Positions 52,527-61,596 are shown, numbered from the stretch's first letter. The stretch is DNA of 64,000 bases from 39-52-133 sp035531075 (GCA_035531075.1 DATKTO010000026.1:124001-188000); one strand, 5' to 3'. Notes: generated by a model not told the origin, from the sequence alone. Numbers and translations are program-made.

Positions 52527-53863
52527 ATGGACATCGCAACAAAAATACGCGCCGCCAAACTGGCAGGCAGCCAGCGCTTCGATCTATCCTGTGGCCTGAA
52601 AGAGTTTCCGACCGAGATTTACGCTCTTGCAGACACCCTGGAAATCCTCGACCTCTCCGGCAACGAGCTCTCCTCACTGCCCGATGATTTCGCACGGCTG
52701 CACAGGCTGCGCATCCTGTTTTGTTCCGACAACCAGTTCACCCGCTTGCCCGAGGTGTTGGGGCAGTGCCCGCAGCCCGCAGCTCAGCATGGTGGGCTTC
52801 AAGGCCAATAAGATTCGCGAGGTACCTGCCGCAGCACTCGGCCAGTCGCTGCGCTGGCTGATCCTCACCGACAACCAGATCAGCGAGCTACCCGCCGAAC
52901 TGGGCCAGTGCACGCAGTTGCAAAAGCTGATGCTGGCAGGCAACCGGCTGCAGGCCTTGCCGGAGGAATTGGCTGCCTGCACCCAACTGGAACTGCTGCG
53001 CATTGCCGCCAATCGCTTCACGGCATTGCCGCAATGGCTGCTCACCCTGCCACGACTTTCCTGGCTGGCCTATGCGGGCAATCCCTATTGCGAACTTAGC
53101 GAAGCCAGCGCGCTGCTGCAAAATCCCATAACAGAGATTCATTGGCAGCAGCTGGATCTACAGCACAAGCTGGGAGAAGGCGCTTCAGGTTTCATCTATC
53201 AAGCCAACTTGCAGCACACCCGTGATATAAAAACTGATGTCGCGGTCAAGCTATTCAAAGGCGCATTGACCAGCGATGGTCTGCCGCACAGTGAAAAGGC
53301 CGCGTGCATTAGCGCTGGCAAGCATCCGAATTTAATCGGCGTGCACGGAAAAATTATTGAACACCCCGAACAAGGCTACTGGACTGGTGATGTCGCTGGT
53401 CGATCCCGCTTTCCGCAACCTGGCAGGGCCGCCCAGTCTGGCTTCGTGCACCCGAGACATTTATTCCGCCGACACCCGATTTACGCTCGATACGACTCTA
53501 GGCATTGCGCATGGCATCGCTTCCGCAGCACAGCACTTGCACAGCAAGGGCATCATGCATGGCGATTTATATGCGCATAATATTTTGCACAATGACGAAG
53601 GCGATTGTTTGCTGGGCGACTTTGGCGCAGCGTCTTTCTTTCCGCCACAAGACCAGCCAATCGCCCTGGCACTGCAGAGAATTGAAGTGCGCGCTTTTGG
53701 CTGCCTGCTGGAAGAACTGATTGAACGCTGCGATGCACACAACGAAATGCAGGACATCCTGAATGCCTTAAGGCATCTGCAGATAAATTGCGCACAGGCA
53801 GACAGCGCAGCGCGTCCGCTGTTTTCGGGAATTTTGCGAGTATTGGAAGAATTACGGAATTAG
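52527..53863 (+). pseudogene. Leucine-rich-repeat protein kinase, broken by two frameshifts
   Basis: Three frames in order give one protein of about 445 residues: LRRs (LEILDLSGNELSSLPDDF, LRWLILTDNQISELPAELG and others), then a protein kinase with GEGASGFIY, VAVKLFKG and the catalytic HGDLYAHNILHND plus GDFGAASFF. The first break is a perfect 7-base tandem duplication, CCCGCAG at 52769-52775 and 52776-52782; removing one copy restores the frame. The second is an extra G near 53374. All kinase motifs survive, so the damage is recent, a sequencing artefact, or variable. Similar LRR-kinase fusions occur sporadically in proteobacteria. Confidence 0.88.
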
Positions 53864-53907
53864 CTGTGATTGACTTGCCGGCCAGGGCAAATCTAATTGT
53901 CTCGTTA

Positions 53908-54774
53908 TTACAATCTACCCCTGCTAATGTCACGCTCATCAGAGCCGAGGCTGCGCAAGCTGTTGAGGGCGCTTACCAGTACGTCTTCCTGACGATCAAC
54001 CGGAAAAACCATATAGGCAGGGAGTGAGAAGGACGGGCTGTGCTGCACCAGCCACAACTGCCCCTGGTCAAGCAAATCTCGGGTAATGCGCAAGGGAAAA
54101 TAACCTGATCCTCCATAATGCAGAATCTGCTGCATCACCAGCCACCCGATGTTGGCGGTGATTGCAGGCGGTGCCATTTCCGGAAAACTCGTCGTAAACT
54201 GGGCATGAAATTCCGGCCCCCAGTCCATGTGGATATAGCCTGGATCCGGCCATGCTCTGCCCGGATCGGAAGCAACCAACACCAGCACCTCTTCAAACAG
54301 TCTTTCGACACCCAGACCGGGGCGGCTCTCCGGTGTGTACATTACGCCGACATCAACCGTACCCTGCACCAATCCCTGCATAATGCCTTCCTCAAAGCCG
54401 ACCTCTAGCCGCAGGGATATATCGGGATAGGTTTCACGCATCCTGCCTACCCACTGTGCGAGAAAACCATCCCACAAGGCAATGCGACCACTTAAGGTGA
54501 GGCTTCCGCGGAAACCGGCCGGAAGTCCGACATCGTGTTTGGCCTGCTCCAGAGTCTGCACCAGTGTTTTGGCATGACGCAGAAATCGGCGCCCCGCAGG
54601 AGTAAGTTCTGCACCTTTCCGCCCACGCCGAAACAGAACGGCTCCCAGTTGGCTTTCCAGTGTCTGTATGCGTGTGCTAACGGTGGATTGAGTAACGTAC
54701 AGGCGCTGTGCTGCACTTACAAAATTTCCCGCGGCTGCAACAGCAAGAAAGGTACGGGCGAATTCAATATCCAT
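53908..54774 (-). CDS. LysR-family transcriptional regulator
   Basis: The 288-residue protein has the LysR winged helix MDIEFARTFLAVAAAGNFVSAAQRLYVTQSTVSTRIQTLESQLGAVLFRR and a periplasmic-binding-like effector domain (about 90-285). The ATG at 54774 gives the usual family start; an ATG four codons earlier would overlap the palindrome at 54785-54807. It is divergent from the HPP gene, the usual geometry for a LysR target. The effector is unknown. Confidence 0.94.
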   Translation of the reverse strand: MDIEFARTFLAVAAAGNFVSAAQRLYVTQSTVSTRIQTLESQLGAVLFRRGRKGAELTPAGRRFLRHAKTLVQTLEQAKHDVGLPAGFRGSLTLSGRIALWDGFLAQWVGRMRETYPDISLRLEVGFEEGIMQGLVQGTVDVGVMYTPESRPGLGVERLFEEVLVLVASDPGRAWPDPGYIHMDWGPEFHAQFTTSFPEMAPPAITANIGWLVMQQILHYGGSGYFPLRITRDLLDQGQLWLVQHSPSFSLPAYMVFPVDRQEDVLVSALNSLRSLGSDERDISRGRL

Positions 54775-54784
54775 GTCTAGATTC

Positions 54785-54807
54785 ATCTATCGGGTTTTCC
54801 GATAGAT
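54785..54807. promoter_or_regulatory. Palindromic operator candidate for the LysR regulator
   Basis: ATCTATCGG and CCGATAGAT are perfect inverse complements separated by GTTTT. The site begins 10 bases upstream of the lysR ATG and faces the HPP promoter. A/T-flanked palindromes of this size are typical LysR binding sites. Confidence 0.6.
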
Positions 54808-54935
54808 AATAACAAAAAATATCGTTTGTCACATACTTAATATAAACCTATTCTGGAAAAAGAATAAAAGCGAAAGGGAGGCATGCTCCCCCTTATCCCT
54901 GATCTTTACTTTTGTTTTCTGCTTAAGGAGAGCGT

Positions 54936-55676
54936 ATGAAAAGCGTTACGACCACCATGCAGCATATCTGGACGCGGCTTCGCAGTCATGACCCGCATCC
55001 TGCCAGCCATGCCGAAAAACTGATTTCGACGGCAGGCGGCTTCGTTGGTGTGTTGCTGGTACTCATCGTCAGCGGACGAATGCTCGATTTCCATGGTGCC
55101 GCCTTGGTGGTGGCCTCCACGGGAGCGTCCGCCGTGCTGCTTTTCGCTACGCCCCATAGCGCGCTTTCCCAACCATGGTCGGTGTTTGGGGGACATATGA
55201 TCTCCGCCTTCATCGGCATCACTTGCGCCAAGTTCCTGTCCAACCCGGTTTATGCGGGGGCGCTGGCGGTTGCCTTGTCCATTGCGGCAATGCATTACCT
55301 GCGCTGCCTGCATCCGCCAGGCGGTGCCACTTCCTTGATAGCAGTGATTGGAGGAGACCCGATCCGCGCCCTGGATTACGGGTTTATGGTGACGCCTGTT
55401 CTGGTCAATGTCTTGATCATCATGATTGTTGCCGTCGTCGCCAACTATCCATTTCATTGGCGCCGTTATCCGTTTTGGATTTCTCGGCCCAAACATAAAC
55501 AGGGAGAGGCAAGCTGCGACACCAATCCCGAAAAAGTTATGATTGCTTACAGCGACCTGATTGATGCACTGTCCGAAATCGGGCACCTTATCGAGGTGAG
55601 CGAAGAGGATATATTGCAGATTTATCATCTGGCTGTACGCAATTCACTCGCTCAAGCTAAAGCAGGCACGGCTTGA
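54936..55676 (+). CDS. HPP-family membrane protein
   Basis: The 246-residue protein has four or five membrane helices in residues 30-175 and contains the HPP signature RCLHPPGGATSLIAVIGG. The C-terminal 60 residues are cytosolic and helical. HPP proteins have been linked to nitrite transport in chloroplasts and cyanobacteria; the substrate here is open. AAGGAG precedes the ATG. The divergent LysR gene and the palindrome between them suggest regulated expression. Confidence 0.9.
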   Translation: MKSVTTTMQHIWTRLRSHDPHPASHAEKLISTAGGFVGVLLVLIVSGRMLDFHGAALVVASTGASAVLLFATPHSALSQPWSVFGGHMISAFIGITCAKFLSNPVYAGALAVALSIAAMHYLRCLHPPGGATSLIAVIGGDPIRALDYGFMVTPVLVNVLIIMIVAVVANYPFHWRRYPFWISRPKHKQGEASCDTNPEKVMIAYSDLIDALSEIGHLIEVSEEDILQIYHLAVRNSLAQAKAGTA

Positions 55677-55760
55677 CCGAGAATGAAAACGGCAGGCATG
55701 GCTAGCTGGCAATATCGGCAAACAGGTGGCTACGAAAAACCACCCTGAACTTCATATCGT

Positions 55761-55806
55761 AAAAAAGGGTTGGATCCACGCCGCTTATTGCGTGAAGCCA
55801 ACCCTG
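55761..55806 (-). terminator. Terminator after the DUF4395 gene
   Basis: On the minus strand AGGGTTGG pairs with CCAACCCT, with a second inner stem CACGC/GCGTG, followed by TTTTTTAC. It lies about 40 bases after the stop at 55847. Confidence 0.75.
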
Positions 55807-55846
55807 TAATATTTCACAATTGCCGTGATCGGTTTAATCTTTAAGC

Positions 55847-56521
55847 TTAATCCTTAAAGTCAAAGGTATCGAAGTTCTCAAAGGTGACCATATTCGGATC
55901 TTGCAGATTGAGCAGATTAAAGGTCGGGATCGCCACCATCAATGCGATAAAGGCAGCCACGATAATCCATTGCACCGGATTGAACTTCTGGATTTCTTCA
56001 AGCTGTTTGATCTCGCACATGCCACCCGGGCAGAGTTGGGCTTTTCTCTTGTTAAACACGTTGTATAAATAGCAGCCCAGGCAAATGCCAAACGCTGTTT
56101 CAAAATACAATAATAATATACAAGTAACGCAGCCCGCAAAATTCATCCAGCCCATGTTGCCTTCCTTGAACACCAGCCAGTACATGACCAAACCCAGCGC
56201 AAGCCCCAGCGACCAGGCAACACGTTTTTGCGGCGCACCCACATAATCCACCTTTTGATTGCGCACAAACAGACGTGCCAGCACCATAAAGGGCGCGTAC
56301 TTTGGATTAATCAGCACACGGATACCCAGTTCGATAACAAACGCGATGATCATCATGCGTTCGGGGACGTAATCTGCGGTGAGGAAGCCTTTCAAAAAAC
56401 TAAAAAATCCAAGCAAAAACATCAAGCCTGCGGCAGCACGCGCTTCGCGCTCATTGATGACACGTACAGAATAACCTTCAACCTGTTCACCAAAATAAAA
56501 TATTTTCTTGAGAAAGTTCAT
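55847..56521 (-). CDS. DUF4395 membrane protein
   Basis: From the ATG at 56521 the protein has 224 residues and four or five membrane helices. It begins MNFLKKIFYFGEQVEGYSVRVINEREARAAAG, with the typical DUF4395 motif NEREARAAA, and contains FAGCVTCILLLYFETAFGICLGCYLYN with several cysteines, plus LCPGGMCE. Paired cysteines near the membrane suggest thiol or sulfur chemistry, which is inference. A frame to 56653 would add an unconserved leader. It stands between HPP and umuC with its own terminator. Confidence 0.85.
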   Translation of the reverse strand: MNFLKKIFYFGEQVEGYSVRVINEREARAAAGLMFLLGFFSFLKGFLTADYVPERMMIIAFVIELGIRVLINPKYAPFMVLARLFVRNQKVDYVGAPQKRVAWSLGLALGLVMYWLVFKEGNMGWMNFAGCVTCILLLYFETAFGICLGCYLYNVFNKRKAQLCPGGMCEIKQLEEIQKFNPVQWIIVAAFIALMVAIPTFNLLNLQDPNMVTFENFDTFDFKD

Positions 56522-56678
56522 CGAGCTAAGCCTTGAGTAATGTGTATGGATTAAAGATAAAAATTTCAACTGCATATTGTAAAGCATCACCGGCATCCGC
56601 GCCAATTGCCCATTGCCGCATTGGTCACTTTCAATCCCGATTAGTTCCTGCACTCAGGATCCATCGTTTAAAAAAACC

Positions 56679-57950
56679 TTACACTACGCAAGGTATTTCA
56701 TCCCAATTGCTGGTATAGGCCGGCGTCATACTGCCTCTGTTCATGCGCCAGTTCTGTATCACCCCGTCGCTGGCCAAACAAATTGCGCCTTTGCCCATGC
56801 GCAGGTTAATGCCATCCATCGCGGCCATCAGCTTGAGTGATTTTTCGGGCGCGAGGCTGTCTGCAAACAGCTGCGCCTGAACCACATTGGCAGGGCTGAT
56901 ATCGGACAGCATTACGCCCGCCTTTTTATAGCGATAGCCGGGCCGGTAGATTCGGTGCAAACCCTCCTTGACCGCTGCCACCAGCTGCATGGTGTCGTCG
57001 GTGGCTTGCGCCAGGGCGATGGTGATGCCGCGGCTGTATTGCGGCTCTTCTTTTTTATGCTCATTGGTGTGTAAATAAACATGGGCGGTTGCGGCGACCG
57101 AGCCCTGCTCGCGCAGCTTTTGCGCCGCTGTGGACATATACACGCTGACGGCTTCCTGCAGCTCGCTCAGGCTGCTGACGCTTTGCCCGAAGCTGCGCGA
57201 GCTGATGATCTGTTTTCTGTCTGGCACAATGTCCGCCATCTCCAGACATGCCTCACCGCGCAGTTCGCGCACGGTTCTTTCCATCACCACGCCAAAACGG
57301 TTGCGTATGCGGTGAATGTCGAAATCGCGCAACTGCTTCACCGTTGTGATGCCGCCCTGCTGCAGTTGCTCATTGAGTTTGCGCCCCACGCCCCACACCT
57401 CGCCCACCGCAATGCCGGCAAGAACTTCGTCCAGCGGCCCTGCCGACATCGCGCTTAAATCGCACACCCCGCCATATTCGGCGCGCTTTTTGGCGACATG
57501 ATTGGCCAGCTTGGCCAACGTCTTGGTCGGCGCAAAGCCCACGCAAATCGGCAAGCCCAGCCATTGCTGGATGCGCTGCCGCATCTGCTGCCCATAGCCT
57601 GTGAAGTTGCCGCCATGGCCTGCCATATCCAGAAAACATTCATCGATACTGTAAATCTCCTGCCGCGAACTAAACTCGCTCAGCACCGACATCACGCGGT
57701 TGGACATGTCTGCGTACAGCGTGTAATTCGATGACAGCGCAATGATGCTGTGCTTGCGCGCGAGATCCTTGAGCTTGAACCACGGCCCGCCCATCGGAAT
57801 GCCGAGCGCCTTGACCTCGCCGCTGCGCGCCACCACGCAGCCATCGTTGTTGGACAGCACCACCACGCACCGCCCCTCCAGCTTCGGGTTGAACACGCGC
57901 TCCGCGCTGACGTAGAAATTATTGACGTCGACTAAGGCGATGGTACTCAT
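56679..57950 (-). CDS. umuC: DNA polymerase V catalytic subunit UmuC (Y family)
   Basis: UmuC carries out error-prone translesion synthesis with cleaved UmuD. The 423-residue protein has the metal-binding Asp8 (IALVDVNNFYVSAERVF), the catalytic pair Asp103-Glu104 (YSIDECFLDMAG), the NNDGCVVARS finger block and the helix-hairpin-helix GVGRKLNEQLQQGGITTVKQL. The last 70 residues are the UmuC-type C-terminal domain (ISPANVVQAQLFAD). It follows umuD by ten bases. Confidence 0.97.
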   Translation of the reverse strand: MSTIALVDVNNFYVSAERVFNPKLEGRCVVVLSNNDGCVVARSGEVKALGIPMGGPWFKLKDLARKHSIIALSSNYTLYADMSNRVMSVLSEFSSRQEIYSIDECFLDMAGHGGNFTGYGQQMRQRIQQWLGLPICVGFAPTKTLAKLANHVAKKRAEYGGVCDLSAMSAGPLDEVLAGIAVGEVWGVGRKLNEQLQQGGITTVKQLRDFDIHRIRNRFGVVMERTVRELRGEACLEMADIVPDRKQIISSRSFGQSVSSLSELQEAVSVYMSTAAQKLREQGSVAATAHVYLHTNEHKKEEPQYSRGITIALAQATDDTMQLVAAVKEGLHRIYRPGYRYKKAGVMLSDISPANVVQAQLFADSLAPEKSLKLMAAMDGINLRMGKGAICLASDGVIQNWRMNRGSMTPAYTSNWDEIPCVV

Positions 57951-57960
57951 GATATTGAAA

Positions 57961-58449
57961 TCACTTTATTTGATGCACTGAGCTGGTCACCACACCCCAG
58001 ATACTCAGCTCCTGCCCTTCCTGCAAGCATATCGGCGCATATTTCGGGTTTTCGGCATGCAGTTCAGCCACACCGCTGCGGCTGACCAGCCGTTTAACCG
58101 TGAGCTCGCCATCCACTACTGCCACTACGATGGAGCGATGAGCGGGTTGCACAGAACGGTCGACCACAATGATGTCGCCATGATGGATGCCGGCGTTGAT
58201 CATCGAGTCCCCCTTTACCCGCAGAAAAAAAGTGGCTGATTTATTGCTCACCAGCAACTCGTTCAGATCGAGCCGGTCTTCGATATAGTCATCAGCGGGT
58301 GACGGAAAACCAGCCGAGATGCTGTGACTGTACAAAGGCGTAAGCTGAAGCGGCGCCATCTTGCAGGGCAGCAGAATCTGCCCTGTCATTTCCGGCCGGG
58401 TTGCTGGCTCTGATAGGCTGAATGGGGAATTTGCAGTGCGATTTTTCAT
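57961..58449 (-). CDS. umuD: Translesion polymerase V autoproteolytic subunit UmuD
   Basis: The 162-residue protein is a LexA-like S24 peptidase without a DNA-binding domain. The cleavage site is Ala46-Gly47 (SHSISAGFPSPADDYIE), and Ser82 (KGDSMINAGI) and Lys119 (LTVKRL) form the dyad. E. coli UmuD cuts at Cys24-Gly25, so the N-terminal arm here is about 22 residues longer. The ATG at 58449 is preferred over a GTG two codons earlier. The promoter carries the same palindrome as the lexA-like gene. Confidence 0.95.
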   Translation of the reverse strand: MKNRTANSPFSLSEPATRPEMTGQILLPCKMAPLQLTPLYSHSISAGFPSPADDYIEDRLDLNELLVSNKSATFFLRVKGDSMINAGIHHGDIIVVDRSVQPAHRSIVVAVVDGELTVKRLVSRSGVAELHAENPKYAPICLQEGQELSIWGVVTSSVHQIK

Positions 58450-58455
58450 ACGCAC

Positions 58456-58484
58456 AGCTTATTGAACGATCGTTCTTTTGTCAA
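58456..58484 (-). promoter_or_regulatory. umuDC promoter with SOS-type operator
   Basis: On the minus strand TTGACA (58479-58484), 17 bases, TAAGCT (58456-58461). GAACGATCGTTC (58464-58475), a perfect palindrome, lies three bases after the -35 and two before the -10, the same geometry as at the lexA-like gene. The -35 overlaps the stop codon of the tautomerase gene. Confidence 0.75.
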
Positions 58485-58876
58485 TGCGAATGATGGTAGC
58501 GATATTCCTGAGTCCGCCCTCCATAACCGTAGGCAGTGGCCCGCACATCCTCGACATAGATATAACTCTCTTCATGCAAATTGCCGAGCAAGCGACTGAA
58601 TGCATCAAATGCCTCGCGGATGTATTGAGCCTTTTCAGCTTTGGTGTTTGTCTCGTCGGTGATCTTGATGTCGAAGTAGATACTGCTTTTGCCCTGCTCG
58701 GACAGCGAACGTCCGGCAACAATCCAGTCATCCGGATCGATGTAGTCGATTGCAATGGATGTCAGTTCCGGCTTCTTGTTGAGGATGCGCGTCGTCAATT
58801 CCAGCAAGATGCTGGAAATAGACCGGGTCATTTCGGCAGACTTCTTTGCGCTGACTTTAACCATAATGATAGGCAT
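58481..58876 (-). CDS. Tautomerase-family protein
   Basis: The 131-residue protein starts MPIIMVKVSAKKSAEMTRSI, placing Pro at position 1 after Met removal, the catalytic residue of the 4-oxalocrotonate tautomerase superfamily. The second half (SIYFDIKITDETNTKAEKAQYIREAF...SYIYVEDVRATAYGYGG) resembles a second beta-alpha-beta unit, as in the fused two-unit forms. It is downstream of a MarR gene; both have an identical 19-bp box upstream, so it is probably the regulator's target. Confidence 0.85.
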   Translation of the reverse strand: MPIIMVKVSAKKSAEMTRSISSILLELTTRILNKKPELTSIAIDYIDPDDWIVAGRSLSEQGKSSIYFDIKITDETNTKAEKAQYIREAFDAFSRLLGNLHEESYIYVEDVRATAYGYGGRTQEYRYHHSH

Positions 58877-58890
58877 GATTTCAACTCCAA

Positions 58891-58909
58891 TAGTTAGCTA
58901 TGCAACCAT
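58891..58909. promoter_or_regulatory. MarR operator candidate upstream of the tautomerase gene
   Basis: TAGTTAGCTATGCAACCAT lies 15 bases before the ATG at 58876. The identical 19 bases occur at 59363-59381 before the marR gene. The core GTTAGC-TA-TGCAAC is an imperfect palindrome of the size bound by MarR dimers. Confidence 0.7.
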
Positions 58910-58925
58910 ATGCATAAAAAAACAC

Positions 58926-59342
58926 TCACTTGAGGGCGGAGCGTACACCACGAATTTTGCTTACCGTGTCAGCGAAAACATCCACCCCCAGCACTTTTTT
59001 CAGCCGCTTTCCCACTTGAACACTCGCTTCATTGAGCGACACATGCATTGCAATGGCGGCAGCGGTAGGGAAAATACTCTGCTCACGCCCGTCATGCCCG
59101 GAGCTTCTGCGCTCGATCAGCCCTTTTGCCATAAGCCCGTCAAGCGCACGGGTCGTTGTCGGCCTTGAAATAACCATGCCCTCAGCGAATTCGCGTTGCA
59201 ATAGCCCCGGCTGATCCAGAATAGCTCTTAGCAAAAAAGCCTGTGGGGGCGTCAGGCCAAATGGCTCAAATGCCTTGGCCCACTCCTTTTCGAGCTGACG
59301 GGCAAGTGCTGTCGTATTGAAGTAAAGGCAATGATCAAACAT
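58926..59342 (-). CDS. MarR-family transcriptional regulator
   Basis: The 138-residue protein has the MarR winged helix: GLTPPQAFLLRAILDQPGLLQREFAEGMVISRPTTTRALDGLMAKGLIERRSSGHDGREQ, whose DGRE wing is typical. The flanking helices form the dimer interface. MarR proteins usually repress their own gene and a neighbour and respond to phenolic ligands or oxidants. Here identical boxes precede both marR and the tautomerase gene. Confidence 0.94.
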   Translation of the reverse strand: MFDHCLYFNTTALARQLEKEWAKAFEPFGLTPPQAFLLRAILDQPGLLQREFAEGMVISRPTTTRALDGLMAKGLIERRSSGHDGREQSIFPTAAAIAMHVSLNEASVQVGKRLKKVLGVDVFADTVSKIRGVRSALK

Positions 59343-59362
59343 GACACAAAGATACAGGACAT

Positions 59363-59381
59363 TAGTTAGCTATGCAACCAT
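59363..59381. promoter_or_regulatory. MarR operator candidate upstream of marR
   Basis: TAGTTAGCTATGCAACCAT, identical to 58891-58909, lies about 21 bases upstream of the marR ATG, consistent with autoregulation. Confidence 0.7.
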
Positions 59382-59530
59382 TTAAACCTCTTGCGCCAGC
59401 ACAGCCTTGCCCGAAAAATGAGCGACAGCCTCTGTGGATGAAACATCCTTGTTAATTGTTTGCAGGACAATGCCAACTATGGGAAGATTCCCCTGACTTC
59501 ATTTCACCAATCGTATTTAGGGAGAACAGC

Positions 59531-60010
59531 ATGTCAAGAACGCTCAATAATGTCGTAACTGCAGCCCTGCTTCTTTCAGCCTTGGCTTTAACCGCCTGCG
59601 CGACCAAAACGGAAGAAGTTCCTGTTGCTGCACCGGCCCCGGTTGAAGCGGTTGTCGAAACGCCTGCCGCAGTTGAGGTCGCGCCCGAGCCTGCACCCGC
59701 TCCTGCAGCCGTAGCTGAACAGCCGCAGGTCAGCGCACAAGCGGCGCCCAAAAAAGCAATCCGGAAGGCAAAGAAACCTGTCGCAAAACAGGCCGCGCCC
59801 GAGGCCCCCGCCCCCGCTCCTGAACCTGAACCTGCCCCGATAGTGGAACAACAAGCTCCCGCAGCTGAGCCGGCACCCGCTCCGCCCATAGCCGAAGCAC
59901 CGCCCGCCCCAAGAATTCAGGAGCCGGGTTTCATGGAAAAATACTGGCTCTGGGTACTCGCGCTGATCATCGTCATAGCCGGCTACATTGTGTGGCGGTG
60001 GCAAAAGTAA
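59531..60010 (+). CDS. Pro/Ala-rich lipoprotein with C-terminal membrane helix
   Basis: The 159-residue protein starts at the ATG at 59531 with GGGAG upstream. It has a lipoprotein signal (LLLSALALTACATK, Cys at about 23), a long Pro/Ala/Glu spacer with a basic patch (KKAIRKAKKPVAKQ), and a C-terminal hydrophobic helix YWLWVLALIIVIAGYIVW followed by RWQK. A lipid anchor at one end and a membrane helix at the other is unusual; the spacer could cross the periplasm. No family is recognised. The spacer composition resembles TonB or OmpA-linker regions. Confidence 0.75.
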   Translation: MSRTLNNVVTAALLLSALALTACATKTEEVPVAAPAPVEAVVETPAAVEVAPEPAPAPAAVAEQPQVSAQAAPKKAIRKAKKPVAKQAAPEAPAPAPEPEPAPIVEQQAPAAEPAPAPPIAEAPPAPRIQEPGFMEKYWLWVLALIIVIAGYIVWRWQK

Positions 60011-60361
60011 TGCAGGCAATCACCGGACCTGAATGCGCCTTTTAGCGGGCGTTTCCCAAGACTAACGGAACAACCGGGTAAAACTGTATCCGGTGATAGC
60101 CAGCCCAGCCAATGGTTCGGGCCACGCAGTGATACCTGCACAGCGCATGCATACCTGCTTAAATTAATTTGCCCGCCTCCCCCTTCAGGAAGTCTCAATA
60201 TTTCAGCTGGCCCCGGCACGACGCGCTGGATGCCGGCCGTATCTGTATCGTGGCCAATCCCGGCGCAGCCATCGCACATCTAATGCAACCTTTTGGGCGA
60301 TAATACTCAATCGGTACACAAGCAGGCGGTTGCCGGATCATTTACTTTCAGGAGCCACCAA
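60011..60361. other. 351-base non-coding gap before the OYE gene
   Basis: No full gene is supported. A short stretch at about 60193-60300 reads as an open peptide (WPRHDALDAGRICIVANPG and on), which may be a decayed coding fragment, but it has no start or known relative. The OYE promoter is expected near the right end. Confidence 0.35.
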
Positions 60362-61429
60362 ATGAGCAAGTTGTTCTCCCGTTTCAAATTACGCGAACTG
60401 GAATTTAAAAACCGGATTTTCGTTTCTCCCATGTGCCAGTACTCGGCGAAGGATGGCATGGCACAGGCCTGGCACACGGTGCATCTGGGCAGCCGTGCCG
60501 TAGGCGGCGCCGGCCTGGTGATGGTGGAGGCCACCGCCGTCGTCGCGGAAGGCCGCATCTCTCCCTACGACCTGGGCATCTGGTCTGATCAGCACGCCGA
60601 AGCGCTGGCGCCGATCGCACGTTTCATACGTGAACAGGGTTCAGTTCCCGCCATCCAGCTGGCCCATGCTGGCCGCAAGGCTTCTGCCGATGCACCCTGG
60701 CTCAGCGGCAATCCCTTAACGCCTGATAATGGTGGCTGGCAGGTCGTCGCGCCCAGTGCCATACCCTTTTCCCAGGGCTCGCCGCTGCCGCGTGAACTGA
60801 CGCTTGCCGAACTGGATGGCGTTGTTGATGCTTTTGTTTCTGCCGCCAAGCGCAGTCTGGCGGCCGGATTTCAAGTGGCTGAAATTCACATGGCACACGG
60901 CTATCTGCTGCACGAATTCCTGTCGCCGCTCACAAATCATCGCAACGACAATTATGGCGGCCGCCTGGAAAACCGCGCCCGCCTGCCTTTGCGAGTCGCG
61001 GATGCATTGCGTGCAGTTTGGCCGCAACATCTGCCACTGTTCGTGCGCATTTCCGCTACCGACTGGGTAGAGGGCGGCTGGGACCTGGCGCAGTCGCAGC
61101 AGCTCTGCCGCTGGCTGAAAGAGGCTGGCATCGACCTGATCGATTGCTCCACTGGCGGCTTGAGGCCCGATGCCAAAATCCCGGCGGGTCCCGGGTTCCA
61201 GACACCTTTTGCGACTGCCATCCGGCAGGAAGTGGGAATCCCTGTCGGGGCCGTCGGCCTCATCACCGCCCCTGAACAGGCCGAACAAATCGTCGCAACA
61301 GAACAGGCTGATGCCGTGTTCCTCGCCCGCGAACTGCTGCGCGATCCCTACTGGCCACTGCATGCGGCGCACAAACTGGGCGTGGCAGTGCCCTGGCCGC
61401 TGCAGTATGAACGGGCCAAACCTGTTTAA
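60362..61429 (+). CDS. Old yellow enzyme family NADH:flavin oxidoreductase (YqjM type)
   Basis: The 355-residue FMN protein reduces activated C=C bonds. It belongs to the YqjM/thermophilic-like class: PMCQYSAKDGMAQAWH with Cys25 near the flavin, the catalytic His pair region HMAHGYLLHEFLSPLTNHRNDNYGGRLENR and phosphate-binding VGAVGLITAPEQAEQIV. The ATG at 60362 gives the family start MSKLFSRFKLRELEFKNRIFVSPM; a longer frame to 60293 is not conserved. It probably handles electrophile stress; the physiological substrate is unknown. Confidence 0.93.
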   Translation: MSKLFSRFKLRELEFKNRIFVSPMCQYSAKDGMAQAWHTVHLGSRAVGGAGLVMVEATAVVAEGRISPYDLGIWSDQHAEALAPIARFIREQGSVPAIQLAHAGRKASADAPWLSGNPLTPDNGGWQVVAPSAIPFSQGSPLPRELTLAELDGVVDAFVSAAKRSLAAGFQVAEIHMAHGYLLHEFLSPLTNHRNDNYGGRLENRARLPLRVADALRAVWPQHLPLFVRISATDWVEGGWDLAQSQQLCRWLKEAGIDLIDCSTGGLRPDAKIPAGPGFQTPFATAIRQEVGIPVGAVGLITAPEQAEQIVATEQADAVFLARELLRDPYWPLHAAHKLGVAVPWPLQYERAKPV

Positions 61430-61596
61430 AGCATGCTCCTGAACGTGACACATCCGGATCCAGATTAATTATTGAAATCCCGAGCAGGCAGCCGCATCTA
61501 TGACTCTCCCTCTATAGCTCTTTCTTGCGAGCATGATTCAATGTTTACCCCTCATCCTCGTCATCGTTATGTGGCACAAGATTAAGGAAGTAAATC

